This document shows, one piece after another, positions 8,508 through 16,320 of a stretch of DNA of 64,000 bases. The DNA is from Azohydromonas australica DSM 1124 (GTDB lineage Bacteria; Pseudomonadota; Gammaproteobacteria; Burkholderiales; Burkholderiaceae_C), in assembly GCF_000430725.1 (NCBI RefSeq), contig NZ_KE387205.1:28436-92435 (forward strand), in the 5' to 3' direction. The notes beneath the pieces were generated by a model. It ran no database searches. It was not told the origin of the DNA and saw only the letters and a program-made list of their open reading frames with translations. The translations under genes and the position numbers were made by a program. Position 1 is the first letter of the stretch. Each line of letters opens with the position of its first letter.

Positions 8508-8777
8508 GGGCGGCGATGCTAGCGGCCCGCTTCGACCCTCCCGGCGCTTGGGCCGCCGACGCCGGCGTGGCCGGTCAAATGTCTTTGGACCCGCCGCGTT
8601 CGCGGGGACCGGACGCGGGAATGGGGGACTTGCGCGGTATGACGCGGGCGACGCCCGCGCGCGGCCTGGAGTCGCATCCGCGTTTCACCTCCTGTCGGGC
8701 GAGGTGTTCGCACGCCCGTCGTGCCTGCCGATCGGCAGCGGCGCTTGCACAGCCCGATGTGTCCCAAAGGAACCAGC

Positions 8778-9656
8778 ATGCAAAAGAAGCAATCCGTGAT
8801 CCCGCGACTCTTCGGCCTGGGTGCGCTGGCCGGCACGGCCCTGGCGCTGAGCGGCTGCCTGGCCACGACGCCGACGATGGGGGGCGGCTCCAAGGGCGCC
8901 ATCACCGGCGCGGCCGGCGGCGCCACGGCGGAGAACGCCAACAGCCAGCTCGAACGCTGCGACCAGTCGCTGGGCACGCTGGGCATCGTCGAGGACCAGA
9001 ACTCCAGCTGGTACCAGAGCCTGCGCAACTACAAGCTGGGCTCCACGGTGCCGGTGCTGCGCATGATGATCCAGCAGAGCAACTGCTTCGTGATCGTGGA
9101 GCGCGGCGCCGGGATGGCGAACATGAACTACGAGCGGCAGCTGCAGCAGTCCGGCGAGATGCGTGCCGGCAGCAACTTCCAGCGCGGGCAGATGGTGGCG
9201 GCCGACTACACCATGAGCCCCAGCGTCACCTTCAGCCAGAACACGGGCGGCCTCAACGCCGGGCTGGCGGGCCTGCACCGCAACCTGGGCGTGCTGAGCT
9301 CGGTGGCCGGCGGCATGAAGACCAACGAGGCCTCGACCATGCTGGTGATGATCGACAACCGCTCCGGCGTCCAGCTCGCCGCCGCCGAGGGCAGCGCGCG
9401 CAACATGGACTTCAACGTGCTGGGCGGCCTGGTGGGCAGCAGCGGCGCCGGCAGCGTCGGCGGCTACGGCAGCACGCCCGAGGGGCAGATCATCCTCACC
9501 GCCTTCGCCGACAGCTACAACCAGCTCGTGCGCGCGGTTCGCAACTACCGCGCGCAGACCGTGCGCGGCGGCCTGGGCACGGGCGGCGCGCTGGGCGTCT
9601 CCGGCGGCAGCACGCCGGCCTCGCAGCAGGTGGACGCGCCGGTGCGGCGCAAGTAA
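8778..9656 (+). CDS. CsgG-like outer-membrane lipoprotein
   Basis: A 292-residue lipoprotein with signal MQKKQSVIPRLFGLGALAGTALALSGC, the Cys of lipobox LSGC lying near residue 27. AAAGGA precedes the ATG. The mature region starts with a glycine-rich linker and then resembles CsgG/PEGA-type secretion-channel assembly proteins: SQLERCDQSLGTLGI, TVPVLRMMIQQSNCFVIVERG and ADYTMSPSVTFSQN. CsgG forms the curli export pore, but no csgABEF genes lie nearby, so this is a stand-alone CsgG-family lipoprotein and a curli role cannot be assumed. The C-terminal 30 residues are Gly/Ser-rich. About 270 bp without a gene precede it. Confidence 0.8.
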   Translation: MQKKQSVIPRLFGLGALAGTALALSGCLATTPTMGGGSKGAITGAAGGATAENANSQLERCDQSLGTLGIVEDQNSSWYQSLRNYKLGSTVPVLRMMIQQSNCFVIVERGAGMANMNYERQLQQSGEMRAGSNFQRGQMVAADYTMSPSVTFSQNTGGLNAGLAGLHRNLGVLSSVAGGMKTNEASTMLVMIDNRSGVQLAAAEGSARNMDFNVLGGLVGSSGAGSVGGYGSTPEGQIILTAFADSYNQLVRAVRNYRAQTVRGGLGTGGALGVSGGSTPASQQVDAPVRRK

Positions 9657-9676
9657 GCCGCTGCGGGCGCGCGCCT

Positions 9677-10462
9677 TCAGGCCGCGCGCCGCTTGAACAG
9701 CGCCGAGGCATGGCTGGCCTCGGCGACCTCGGCGGCGGTGGCCATCAGCACCGGGCCGAGCTCCAGCATCCGCTGCTCGGTGAGCCGCACCAGCGGCCCG
9801 GCGATCGTCACCACCCCGATGGCCTTGCCGTCCCGGCCCAGCACCGGCGCGCCCATGGCCGTCATGCCCGGCGCGAACACCTCCACGATCATGCTGAAGC
9901 CGCGCTGGCGCGCGGCCTTCACGAAGGACAGCACGCCCTTGACGGTCGTGGGCGCCTTGGGCCCGAAGTCCTGCGGCTTGCCGAAGCCCTGCCGGGCCAC
10001 CAGCTCCAGCGCCTGCTCCTCGCTCATGGTGGACAGCCAGGCATGGCCCGCGGCGCTGCACGAGAGCTGCACCGACAGCCCCATGTCGGGGTCATAGCGC
10101 AGCCCGCGCGTGGCGCCCTGCGCCTTGGCCACGAACACTAGCTCGTCGCCGTCCACCACCGCCAGGCGCACCAGCTCGCCCGCCTCCTTGGCCAGCCGAT
10201 CCAGCAGCGGCTGCGCCACGTCCACCACGCCGGAGCTGCTCAGGAAGCCCAGCCCCAGCGCCACCAGCTTGATCGTCAGCGCGTACAGGCCCTGCTCCTG
10301 GAGCTGGCGCACGTAGCCGATGCGGCAGAGGTCCGTGAGCAGCCGGTGCGTGGCGCTCAGCGGCAGCTCCAGCTCCTGCGCCAGCGACGACAGCGAGCGC
10401 CCCTCGGGCGCCGCGGCCAGCTTCTCCAGGATCTGAAAGCTGCGCTCCAGGGCTGTGCTCAT
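9677..10462 (-). CDS. IclR family transcriptional regulator
   Basis: A 261-residue regulator with an N-terminal winged helix-turn-helix (MSTALERSFQILEKLAAAPEG, SLSSLAQELELPLSATHRLL, about residues 1-65) and a C-terminal IclR effector domain (QLSCSAAGHAWLSTMSEEQA, GVLSFVKAARQRGFSMIVEV, VVTIAGPLVRLTEQR). It is divergently transcribed from the TRAP receptor gene, and a 9-bp-arm palindrome at 10521-10541 lies between them. The likely role is control of uptake and catabolism of an aromatic or alicyclic acid handled by the TRAP receptor and the dehydroquinase-like enzyme downstream. The effector is unknown. Confidence 0.92.
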   Translation of the reverse strand: MSTALERSFQILEKLAAAPEGRSLSSLAQELELPLSATHRLLTDLCRIGYVRQLQEQGLYALTIKLVALGLGFLSSSGVVDVAQPLLDRLAKEAGELVRLAVVDGDELVFVAKAQGATRGLRYDPDMGLSVQLSCSAAGHAWLSTMSEEQALELVARQGFGKPQDFGPKAPTTVKGVLSFVKAARQRGFSMIVEVFAPGMTAMGAPVLGRDGKAIGVVTIAGPLVRLTEQRMLELGPVLMATAAEVAEASHASALFKRRAA

Positions 10463-10520
10463 CGTGCGACACCGTGCGTAGTGGTTTACGCCACTGTAGC
10501 GCGTCTGGAAGCAAATTCAG

Positions 10521-10541
10521 TTTTGGAAAATCTTTCCAAAA
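10521..10541. promoter_or_regulatory. Probable IclR-type operator
   Basis: TTTTGGAAA (10521-10529) and TTTCCAAAA (10533-10541) form a perfect inverted repeat around three central bases, in an AT-rich pocket between the divergent IclR gene and the TRAP receptor gene. IclR-family sites typically have TGGAA/TTCCA half-sites at this spacing. It sits about 40 nt upstream of the receptor start and 60 nt upstream of the regulator start, suiting control of both. Confidence 0.7.
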
Positions 10542-10578
10542 ACGTAGGATTGCGCCACCCCACGAGAAGGAGACAAGC

Positions 10579-11598
10579 TTGAAGACGCTGCTTCACGCCG
10601 CACTGGCGCCCTTGCTGGCCCTGGCCTGTGCCGGGCCGGCCGCCGCACAGGACATCCAGGAACGCACGATCAAGTTCGGCCACCTCAACAACGCCGACCA
10701 CCCGGTGAGCTTCGGCGTCAAGCGCTTCGCGGAAGCGCTGGCGAAGAAGTCCGGCGGCAAGCTCAAGGTGCAGGAGTTCCCGGCCTCGACACTGGGCAAC
10801 GAGATGCAGCAGCAGTCGGCGCTGCAGGGCGGCGTGCAGGAGATGTCGGCGCCCGCCACCACCTCGCTGGCCGGCATCGTCAAGGACTTCGGGCTCATCG
10901 ACTTCCCATTCGCGGTGGCGAACTTTGGGCAGGCCGACGCGCTGCTGGACGGGCCCTTCGGGCGCGCGCTGCTGGCCAAGCTGCCTGAGAAGGGGCTGGT
11001 GGCGCTGGGCTACTGGGACCTGGGCTTCCGCAACGTCACCAACAGCAAGCGCCCCATCACGCGCGCCGAGGACCTGGACGGGCTCAAGCTGCGCGTGATC
11101 CCCAACCCGGTGTTCCTGGACACCTTCAAGGCCTTCAAGGCCAACCCGGTGCCCATGCCCTTCGCCGAGCTGTACGGCGCGCTGGAGGCGCGCGCCGTGG
11201 ACGGTCAGGAGAACCCCTTCTCGGTGATCCTGTCCAACAAGTTCTACGAGGTACAGAAGTACGTCAGCGCGACGAACCACGTCTACGCCGCCAACATCCT
11301 GCTGGTCAGCAAGCGCTTCTGGGACCGGCTCAGCCCCACCGAGCAGCGCCTGATGCAGGAGGCCGCCGACGAGTCGCGCCTCTACCAGCGCCAGGTCAGC
11401 CGCGCGTCGGCGCAGAAGGCGGTGGGCGAGCTGCAGGCCCGGGGCATGCAGTTCAACGAGATCTCCGCGGCCGAGCGCGCGCGCATGCAGCAGATCGCCA
11501 AGCCCGTCACCGAGCGCCTGGCCGCCGGCTACGACCCCGCGATGGTCAAGCTCTACAACGACGAGCTGGCCCGCGTGCGCAAGCAAGACACCCACTGA
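10579..11598 (+). CDS. TRAP transporter solute-binding protein (DctP family)
   Basis: A 339-residue periplasmic receptor. The start is TTG at 10579, chosen because AAGGAG lies six bases upstream and translation from it gives a clean signal peptide (MKTLLHAALAPLLALACAGPAAAQ). The mature protein has DctP landmarks: IKFGHLNNADHPVSFG, QGGVQEMS, GYWDLGFRNVTNSKRPI with LKLRVIPNPVF, and DGQENPFSVILSNKFYEVQKYVS. Arg in the LRVI segment usually salt-bridges a substrate carboxylate, so an organic acid is expected. No DctQ or DctM membrane subunit is encoded in the window. It is followed after 15 bp by the dehydroquinase-like gene, presumably one transcript under the divergent IclR regulator. Confidence 0.9.
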   Translation: MKTLLHAALAPLLALACAGPAAAQDIQERTIKFGHLNNADHPVSFGVKRFAEALAKKSGGKLKVQEFPASTLGNEMQQQSALQGGVQEMSAPATTSLAGIVKDFGLIDFPFAVANFGQADALLDGPFGRALLAKLPEKGLVALGYWDLGFRNVTNSKRPITRAEDLDGLKLRVIPNPVFLDTFKAFKANPVPMPFAELYGALEARAVDGQENPFSVILSNKFYEVQKYVSATNHVYAANILLVSKRFWDRLSPTEQRLMQEAADESRLYQRQVSRASAQKAVGELQARGMQFNEISAAERARMQQIAKPVTERLAAGYDPAMVKLYNDELARVRKQDTH

Positions 11599-11613
11599 CA
11601 CCCCGAGCCGACC

Positions 11614-12060
11614 ATGAAGATCCTCGTTTTGCACGGCCCCAACCTGAACCTGTTCGGGCGTCGCGAGCCGCACATCTACGGCACCACCACGCTGGCCCAG
11701 ATCAACGAGCGCCTGGGCCTGCTGGCGCAGGAGCTGGGCGTCGAGCTGGAGACGCTGCAGTCCAACCACGAAGGCGTGCTGGTGGACAAGCTGCACGAGC
11801 GCATCGACAGCGTTGACGGCGCGCTGATCAACCCGGCCGGGCTGACGCAGCACGGCGTGCCGCTGCACGACGCCATCAAGGCCATGCCCTTCCCGGTGCT
11901 GGAGATCCACCTCTCCAACCTCGCCACGCGCGAGCCCTGGCGCCACCACTCGATCATTTCCCCGGCCGTGCGCGGGACGGTCATGGGCCTGGGCTGGCGC
12001 TCCTACCTCGCCGGCCTGCGTGCCCTGGTCGAGCTGGTGCAGGACGCGCGCGCCGGCTGA
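11614..12060 (+). CDS. aroQ: Type II 3-dehydroquinate dehydratase-like protein
   Basis: A 148-residue protein with the type II dehydroquinase fold and signatures: GPNLNLFGRREPHIYG near the N-terminus, supplying the catalytic Asn, Arg and Tyr, EIHLSN with the catalytic His (about residue 100), and the REPWRHHS segment. The loop that normally reads N-x-G-x-T-H-T-S-V-A is NPAGLTQHGVP, so the conserved His after Thr is Gln and the adjacent residues differ. It follows a TRAP receptor and IclR regulator, a catabolic setting such as quinate or a related cyclic acid, rather than a shikimate operon. It may therefore be a catabolic paralogue or act on a related substrate. Confidence 0.85.
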   Translation: MKILVLHGPNLNLFGRREPHIYGTTTLAQINERLGLLAQELGVELETLQSNHEGVLVDKLHERIDSVDGALINPAGLTQHGVPLHDAIKAMPFPVLEIHLSNLATREPWRHHSIISPAVRGTVMGLGWRSYLAGLRALVELVQDARAG

Positions 12061-12119
12061 AACGCCCGCGCCCCGATGCGGCGCCCGAGCCGGGCAACAG
12101 GTGTTTGCCCTGATGCCCG

Positions 12120-12242
12120 CTTTGATTTTCATCATTAAATTTATTAAGTATCTAGACAGTTCATTTGCTCGCATCACAGGCTGATGCGGCAAGGCTGCCT
12201 GCAGCCCATGGCACCAAAATGACTGTGGCATGGGCTTTTTTT
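12120..12242 (+). ncRNA. Candidate small RNA or terminator-attenuated leader
   Basis: An AT-rich stretch (12120-12170, containing TTGATT and TTATTAAGTATCTAGA) could hold a sigma-70 promoter, although no perfect -35/-10 pair is present. About 80 nt later an intrinsic terminator ends at 12242, only 24 nt before the metallo-beta-lactamase lipoprotein gene. An alternative hairpin, GGCTG (12193-12197) with CAGCC (12202-12206), overlaps the 5' arm of the terminator, so the two structures are mutually exclusive. This fits either a short independent RNA or a transcription-attenuation leader. It also could just be the aroQ terminator. Confidence 0.35.
12203..12242 (+). terminator. Rho-independent terminator
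   Basis: AGCCCATG (12203-12210) pairs perfectly with CATGGGCT (12229-12236); the stem extends inward by CAC/GTG after a mismatch, and a run of seven T follows (12236-12242). This is the most canonical intrinsic terminator in the window. It lies 143 bp after aroQ and 24 bp before the next gene on the same strand. Confidence 0.8.
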
Positions 12243-12266
12243 CCCCATCCTGCCCCGGAGACTGGC

Positions 12267-14519
12267 ATGACCGGCAAGACGAAGCATTCCAAAACTACTT
12301 CACAAGATTCATCGGTTTTGGCGCAAGGGCAGGCGCCGGACCAGCGGATTTCGCGCCGCCTCTTCGGCCAGCTGCTCGGGCTGCCGACGCTGCTGGCCTC
12401 GGCGGCCACCGTCACCGCGGTGACGGGCTGCGGCGGCGGCGACGACGACCCTGCGCCCGCGCCGAATCCTGACGCGGCGACGCTGTCGCGCGCCGAGTTC
12501 GTGGCCACGATCTCGTCCTACTTCAACTGGGTCCATTCCTCGGAATACAACGACCCGTACAAGCTGCCGCAGCCCACCTTCACCGACGTGAAGCTGGGCG
12601 TGACGCCGCGGGCCAAGGAGATCGAGACGGCGGCCGAGGAGGGCGTGGTCAGCAACGCGCAGGGCAGCTTCCTGCCCGACCAGCCGGTGACGCGCGAAGA
12701 GGCGGCGGAGATGTACGTCAAGGCGTTCAAGGTCCCGGCCGCCAGCACCGATGCGCTGGCCGGCTTCAGCGATGCCGGCGCCATCACCGCCAGCCGCCGC
12801 GCCAGCGTCAACGCGATGGTAGCCGCGGGCCACATGAAGGGCGCCAGCGCCACACAGTTCGCGCCGGCGGCCACGCTCACGGCCGGCGAGGCCAAGGCGA
12901 TCCTGGCCAGCATCACCACGCAGCAGGTCTCGCCGCCGCAGGTGATGTGCAAGTCGGGTACGACGGCGCCGCGGCGCTACGTGCAGATCTCCACGCCCAC
13001 GCCCGGCGCGCGCATCTTCTACACCTACACCTTCGACGGCAGCGAGCCCGCCGATCCGACCACCGCCGCCGGCATCGAATACAACTTCGAGAACAACGGC
13101 GTGCTGCAGTTCGTCAACCCGCTGACCTCGACCACCGACTACCGGCTCTACCGCCTCAAGGCCGTGGCGGTGAAGGAGGGCATGAAACCCAGCGCCGTGC
13201 AGTCCTTCACCTGGAACATCGTGCGCCCGCAGACGGGCGCGTTCCAGGCCCGGCTCATCCACGCGGGCAGCGAGAGCTCGCCGCGGGTGTGGAAGATCCA
13301 CAACCCGGCCGAGTACTTTCAGGCCTTCGTGTTCTACATCGAGGGCTCGGAGCGCGGCCTGGTCTTCGACGCCGGCGAGTACGGCTACCAGAAGGCCAAC
13401 CTCAAGGCCTACATCGACACGCTGGCCACCAAGCCCTACGACCTCGTTGTCGGCCACAACCACCCCGACCACGCCGAGCAGATCTACAACTTCACCTCGG
13501 CCGGCATCACGCTGCACGCCTCGGCCATCGAGAAGGCGGCCATCATGGCCTCGACCCGGCCGGACTTCCAGGCCGCCGGCGCCGCGGCGGTGGCCATCGG
13601 CGACGGCCACGTGTTCAACCTGGGCAACGTCCAGCTCACGGCCTTCATGCAGCCCGGCCACACCAACGGCTTGATGACGGTCATCGTCAACCAGACGGGC
13701 TGGGTCTTCAGCTCGGACATGTTCGCCTGCAACCGCGCCTACACGGCCGACACCACGCAGTACAACCTGGTGAAGGTGGACCTGTTCCTGTCGCTGACGC
13801 AGCAGCTCATCGCCAACTACCGCCGCAGCAGCCTCACGGGCCAGATCACGGAGGTCACCAACGCGCACCAGGAGGTGCCGGTGGGCATGGAGGGCGTCAA
13901 CAACTTCGTGAAGTGCTTCCAGCAGCTCATCGACCAGGGCGACGCGGTCACCCGGCCGTCGATCCGCGGCGGCCGCTTCGGCAACCCCACCAGCCCGACG
14001 ACCCGCAACTCGCGCATGACCATGGTGGGCGACATGTGGCGGGACAAGAACTGGATGGCGATCGGCAACCCGCTGGGCTCCGGCCTGGACCAGCCGGTGG
14101 ACTACTTCACGGCGCCCACCACCGCCTACCCTTGCGGCGCGACCGTCAACTACAACGCCGCCGACGGCTTCAGGAAGTACTCGGTGCTGAGCAACATCGA
14201 GCTCGTCGGCGGCACGCTGGTGGGCGTGGACGTGTACTGGGCGCCGCCCGCCAACGGCGTGCCCAACAAGGTCAGCAACAAGTTCGATCCCTGGACCTAC
14301 GCCTACGCCGTCACCGTCCCGGCCGGCACGACCAGCCTCGTGGTCAAGCCGACGGCGATGTCGAACCTGGTCAGCTCCATGAAGGTCAACGGCACGGCGC
14401 TGGCCCAGGGCGCCAGCACCACCGTGGCGGTGGCGCCGGGCAGCGTGGTCACGATCGACGTGGTGTCGCCGGACGGCAGCTCCACCAGCAGCTACAAGCT
14501 GACCGTGGCGCAGGTTTGA
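12267..14519 (+). CDS. Tat-exported lipoprotein with SLH-like, chitobiase-like, metallo-beta-lactamase and cadherin-like segments
   Basis: A 750-residue protein. A Tat motif ISRRLFGQ (residues 28-35) precedes a hydrophobic stretch and lipobox VTGC with Cys 55. Residues about 100-215 show two S-layer-homology-like repeats (FTDVKLG...QPVTREEAAEMYVKAF). Residues 222-320 resemble the chitobiase C-terminal beta-sandwich (ARIFYTYTFDGSEP). The catalytic module follows: HNHPDH at 397-402 is the zinc motif, with PGHTNG, SSDMF and NAHQE giving further ligands. The last 85 residues look like a cadherin-like beta-sandwich. GGAG precedes the ATG. It should be a membrane-anchored hydrolase outside the cytoplasm; the substrate is unknown. 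A terminator lies just upstream. Confidence 0.8.
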   Translation: MTGKTKHSKTTSQDSSVLAQGQAPDQRISRRLFGQLLGLPTLLASAATVTAVTGCGGGDDDPAPAPNPDAATLSRAEFVATISSYFNWVHSSEYNDPYKLPQPTFTDVKLGVTPRAKEIETAAEEGVVSNAQGSFLPDQPVTREEAAEMYVKAFKVPAASTDALAGFSDAGAITASRRASVNAMVAAGHMKGASATQFAPAATLTAGEAKAILASITTQQVSPPQVMCKSGTTAPRRYVQISTPTPGARIFYTYTFDGSEPADPTTAAGIEYNFENNGVLQFVNPLTSTTDYRLYRLKAVAVKEGMKPSAVQSFTWNIVRPQTGAFQARLIHAGSESSPRVWKIHNPAEYFQAFVFYIEGSERGLVFDAGEYGYQKANLKAYIDTLATKPYDLVVGHNHPDHAEQIYNFTSAGITLHASAIEKAAIMASTRPDFQAAGAAAVAIGDGHVFNLGNVQLTAFMQPGHTNGLMTVIVNQTGWVFSSDMFACNRAYTADTTQYNLVKVDLFLSLTQQLIANYRRSSLTGQITEVTNAHQEVPVGMEGVNNFVKCFQQLIDQGDAVTRPSIRGGRFGNPTSPTTRNSRMTMVGDMWRDKNWMAIGNPLGSGLDQPVDYFTAPTTAYPCGATVNYNAADGFRKYSVLSNIELVGGTLVGVDVYWAPPANGVPNKVSNKFDPWTYAYAVTVPAGTTSLVVKPTAMSNLVSSMKVNGTALAQGASTTVAVAPGSVVTIDVVSPDGSSTSSYKLTVAQV

Positions 14520-14533
14520 GCGCGGGCGCCGGC

Positions 14534-14992
14534 ATGCCGAGCACCTCCGTCATGCGGCGCGGGCACAGCGCCGGGCTCGCCGCCCTCGGCCTGCTGCTCG
14601 CCTGCGGCAGCGCCTTGGCCTCGTTCGGCGCCCATTACCACGGCACCAGCCGGGAGCGCGACGAGTTCCGGCTGTACCTGGACGGCGGCGAGTTCCTGGG
14701 CCGCAGCGGGTCGTTGCAGTCGATCCGGGTCACGGTGCACCAGCTGCGCAAGGGCCGGCTGGTGCGGCAGGGCGAGGACTGCGTGTACCACTTCGACGCC
14801 CAGGCGCCCGGCCGCAACCGCATCGAGTGCGCCGAAGGGCTGCCCGGCCCCCTGGGCGGCGTGGTCTACGCCCGCGACACGGCGCACGGCCCCGCGGCGG
14901 CGGACGAGGCCGAGCCGATGGTGTGCGTGCGCCGCTGTGGTCCGCGCGTGCCGCAGCGGCTGCTGCTGGAGGCGGAAGGGGACAACCACTGA
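14534..14992 (+). CDS. Small secreted protein of unknown function
   Basis: A 152-residue ORF 14 bp after the lipoprotein gene. It starts MPSTSVMRRGHSAGLAALGLLLACGSALASFG, a Sec signal peptide with ALAS cleavage site. The mature part holds FGAHYHGTSRERDEFRLYL, a Gly-rich turn and six or so strands, plus four Cys (EDCVYHF, IECAEG, VCVRRC) that could form disulfides. I do not recognise the family. It lies close behind the metallo-beta-lactamase lipoprotein on the same strand, so co-transcription and a shared envelope location are plausible. Confidence 0.62.
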   Translation: MPSTSVMRRGHSAGLAALGLLLACGSALASFGAHYHGTSRERDEFRLYLDGGEFLGRSGSLQSIRVTVHQLRKGRLVRQGEDCVYHFDAQAPGRNRIECAEGLPGPLGGVVYARDTAHGPAAADEAEPMVCVRRCGPRVPQRLLLEAEGDNH

Positions 14993-15029
14993 GGGGGCTG
15001 GCCCCGCTGCACGGCCCGCGGGCCGGGGC

Positions 15030-16238
15030 TCACGCCACCGTCACCGTCTCCTGCGCCAGCCCCTTCTCCAGCTCGGCGATGCCCGCGGGCAGGTCCAGCG
15101 GGGCGCCGGCGCCCTGGATGCTCGATCCCAGCGCGTGCAGCGTGCGGAACAGGTTGTGGGCGCGGCTCTGTTCGCCCATCTGGCCGATGCGCACGATCTC
15201 CAGCCCGAACGAGCCCGAGATCTCCACCCGGTGCACGCGCGACATGGTGTCGCGCACTGCATCGGCCGACACGCCCTCGGGCACCTTGATGCCGATCACG
15301 GAATTCAGCCGCGCCGCCGGCGGTACCAGCAGCTCCAGCCCCATCGCCTCGATGCCGCGCTGCAGCGCCGTGGAGCACACCAGGTGGCGCTCGAAGCGCC
15401 GCGGCAGCGTCTCCTCGCACACCAGGCGCAGCGCCTCGTGGATCGCCAGCACGCCCGACACCGGCGCGGTGTAGTGGTAGGACTTCTTGTTCCAGAAGTT
15501 GTCCGCCAGCAGCGCGTCCAGGCACCAGTGCGCCATCTGGTGCTTGCGCTGCTCGATCTTGCGCCAGGCCTTGCGTGACAGCGCCAGCAGCGACACGCCG
15601 GGGATCGACGACAGGCCCTTCTGCCCGCCCGTGATCACCGCGTCCACCTTCCACGCGTCCATCTCCAGCGGCATGGTGCTGAGCGTGCACACCGCGTCCA
15701 CGATCGCCACGCAGCCGTGCGCGTCGGCCAGCCGCGTGATGGCCTCCAGCTCGCGGTTGAACACGGTGTTGGAGGTCTCGCCCTGCACGATGGTGACGAC
15801 CTTGTAGCCGCCGCCCCTGAGCACCTCCTCCACGCGCGCGGCGCTGGCGACCTCGAAGTTGGGCACTTCCAGCACCGTCACCTGGCCGCCCACGCGCGTG
15901 GCCATCTCGGCCATGCGGCGGCTGAAGTAGCCGTTGCAGATCGCCAGCACCTTCTCGCCCGGCGCCACCAGGTTGGCGATGGCCATCTCCATGGCCGCCG
16001 AGCCCGGGCCGGCCACGCCCAGCACGTGGCCGGAATCGGTCTGGAACACGTAGCGGCCCATGGCCTTCACCTGCTCGATGACCTTGTTCATCGTCTCGCC
16101 CAGGTGGTTGATGACGATGGAGTTGGCGTGGGCAACCTTGTGCGGGATCGGCACCGGGCCGGCGCCCATCATCAGCAGCGGTTCCTGGGGAAGGATGACG
16201 TCCAGCGACTCGACGCTGGGAGGTGGCAGCAGTGGCAT
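15030..16238 (-). CDS. Class V PLP aminotransferase (alanine/serine-glyoxylate type)
   Basis: A 402-residue fold-type I aminotransferase. LMMGAGPVPIPHKV opens the family N-terminus; GPGSAAMEMAI, QGETSNTVFNRELEAI, VDAVCTLSTMPLEMDAW and TGGQKGLSSIPGVS follow, the Lys of GGQKGLSS (about residue 203) being the Schiff-base lysine. The architecture is that of alanine-glyoxylate, serine-pyruvate or serine-glyoxylate aminotransferase; the exact amino donor cannot be read from sequence. Cytoplasmic. It is followed on the same strand by no partner, and the GGDEF-EAL gene lies upstream on the same strand, separated by 82 bp. Confidence 0.88.
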   Translation of the reverse strand: MPLLPPPSVESLDVILPQEPLLMMGAGPVPIPHKVAHANSIVINHLGETMNKVIEQVKAMGRYVFQTDSGHVLGVAGPGSAAMEMAIANLVAPGEKVLAICNGYFSRRMAEMATRVGGQVTVLEVPNFEVASAARVEEVLRGGGYKVVTIVQGETSNTVFNRELEAITRLADAHGCVAIVDAVCTLSTMPLEMDAWKVDAVITGGQKGLSSIPGVSLLALSRKAWRKIEQRKHQMAHWCLDALLADNFWNKKSYHYTAPVSGVLAIHEALRLVCEETLPRRFERHLVCSTALQRGIEAMGLELLVPPAARLNSVIGIKVPEGVSADAVRDTMSRVHRVEISGSFGLEIVRIGQMGEQSRAHNLFRTLHALGSSIQGAGAPLDLPAGIAELEKGLAQETVTVA

Positions 16239-16320
16239 GAGCGGGAATCTTCGAAAGCGGTTCGTCCCGGCCGGCTGGCGCGGGAAGTGATTGTGAACCC
16301 GCCGGCGCCGCGCCCTCGCC

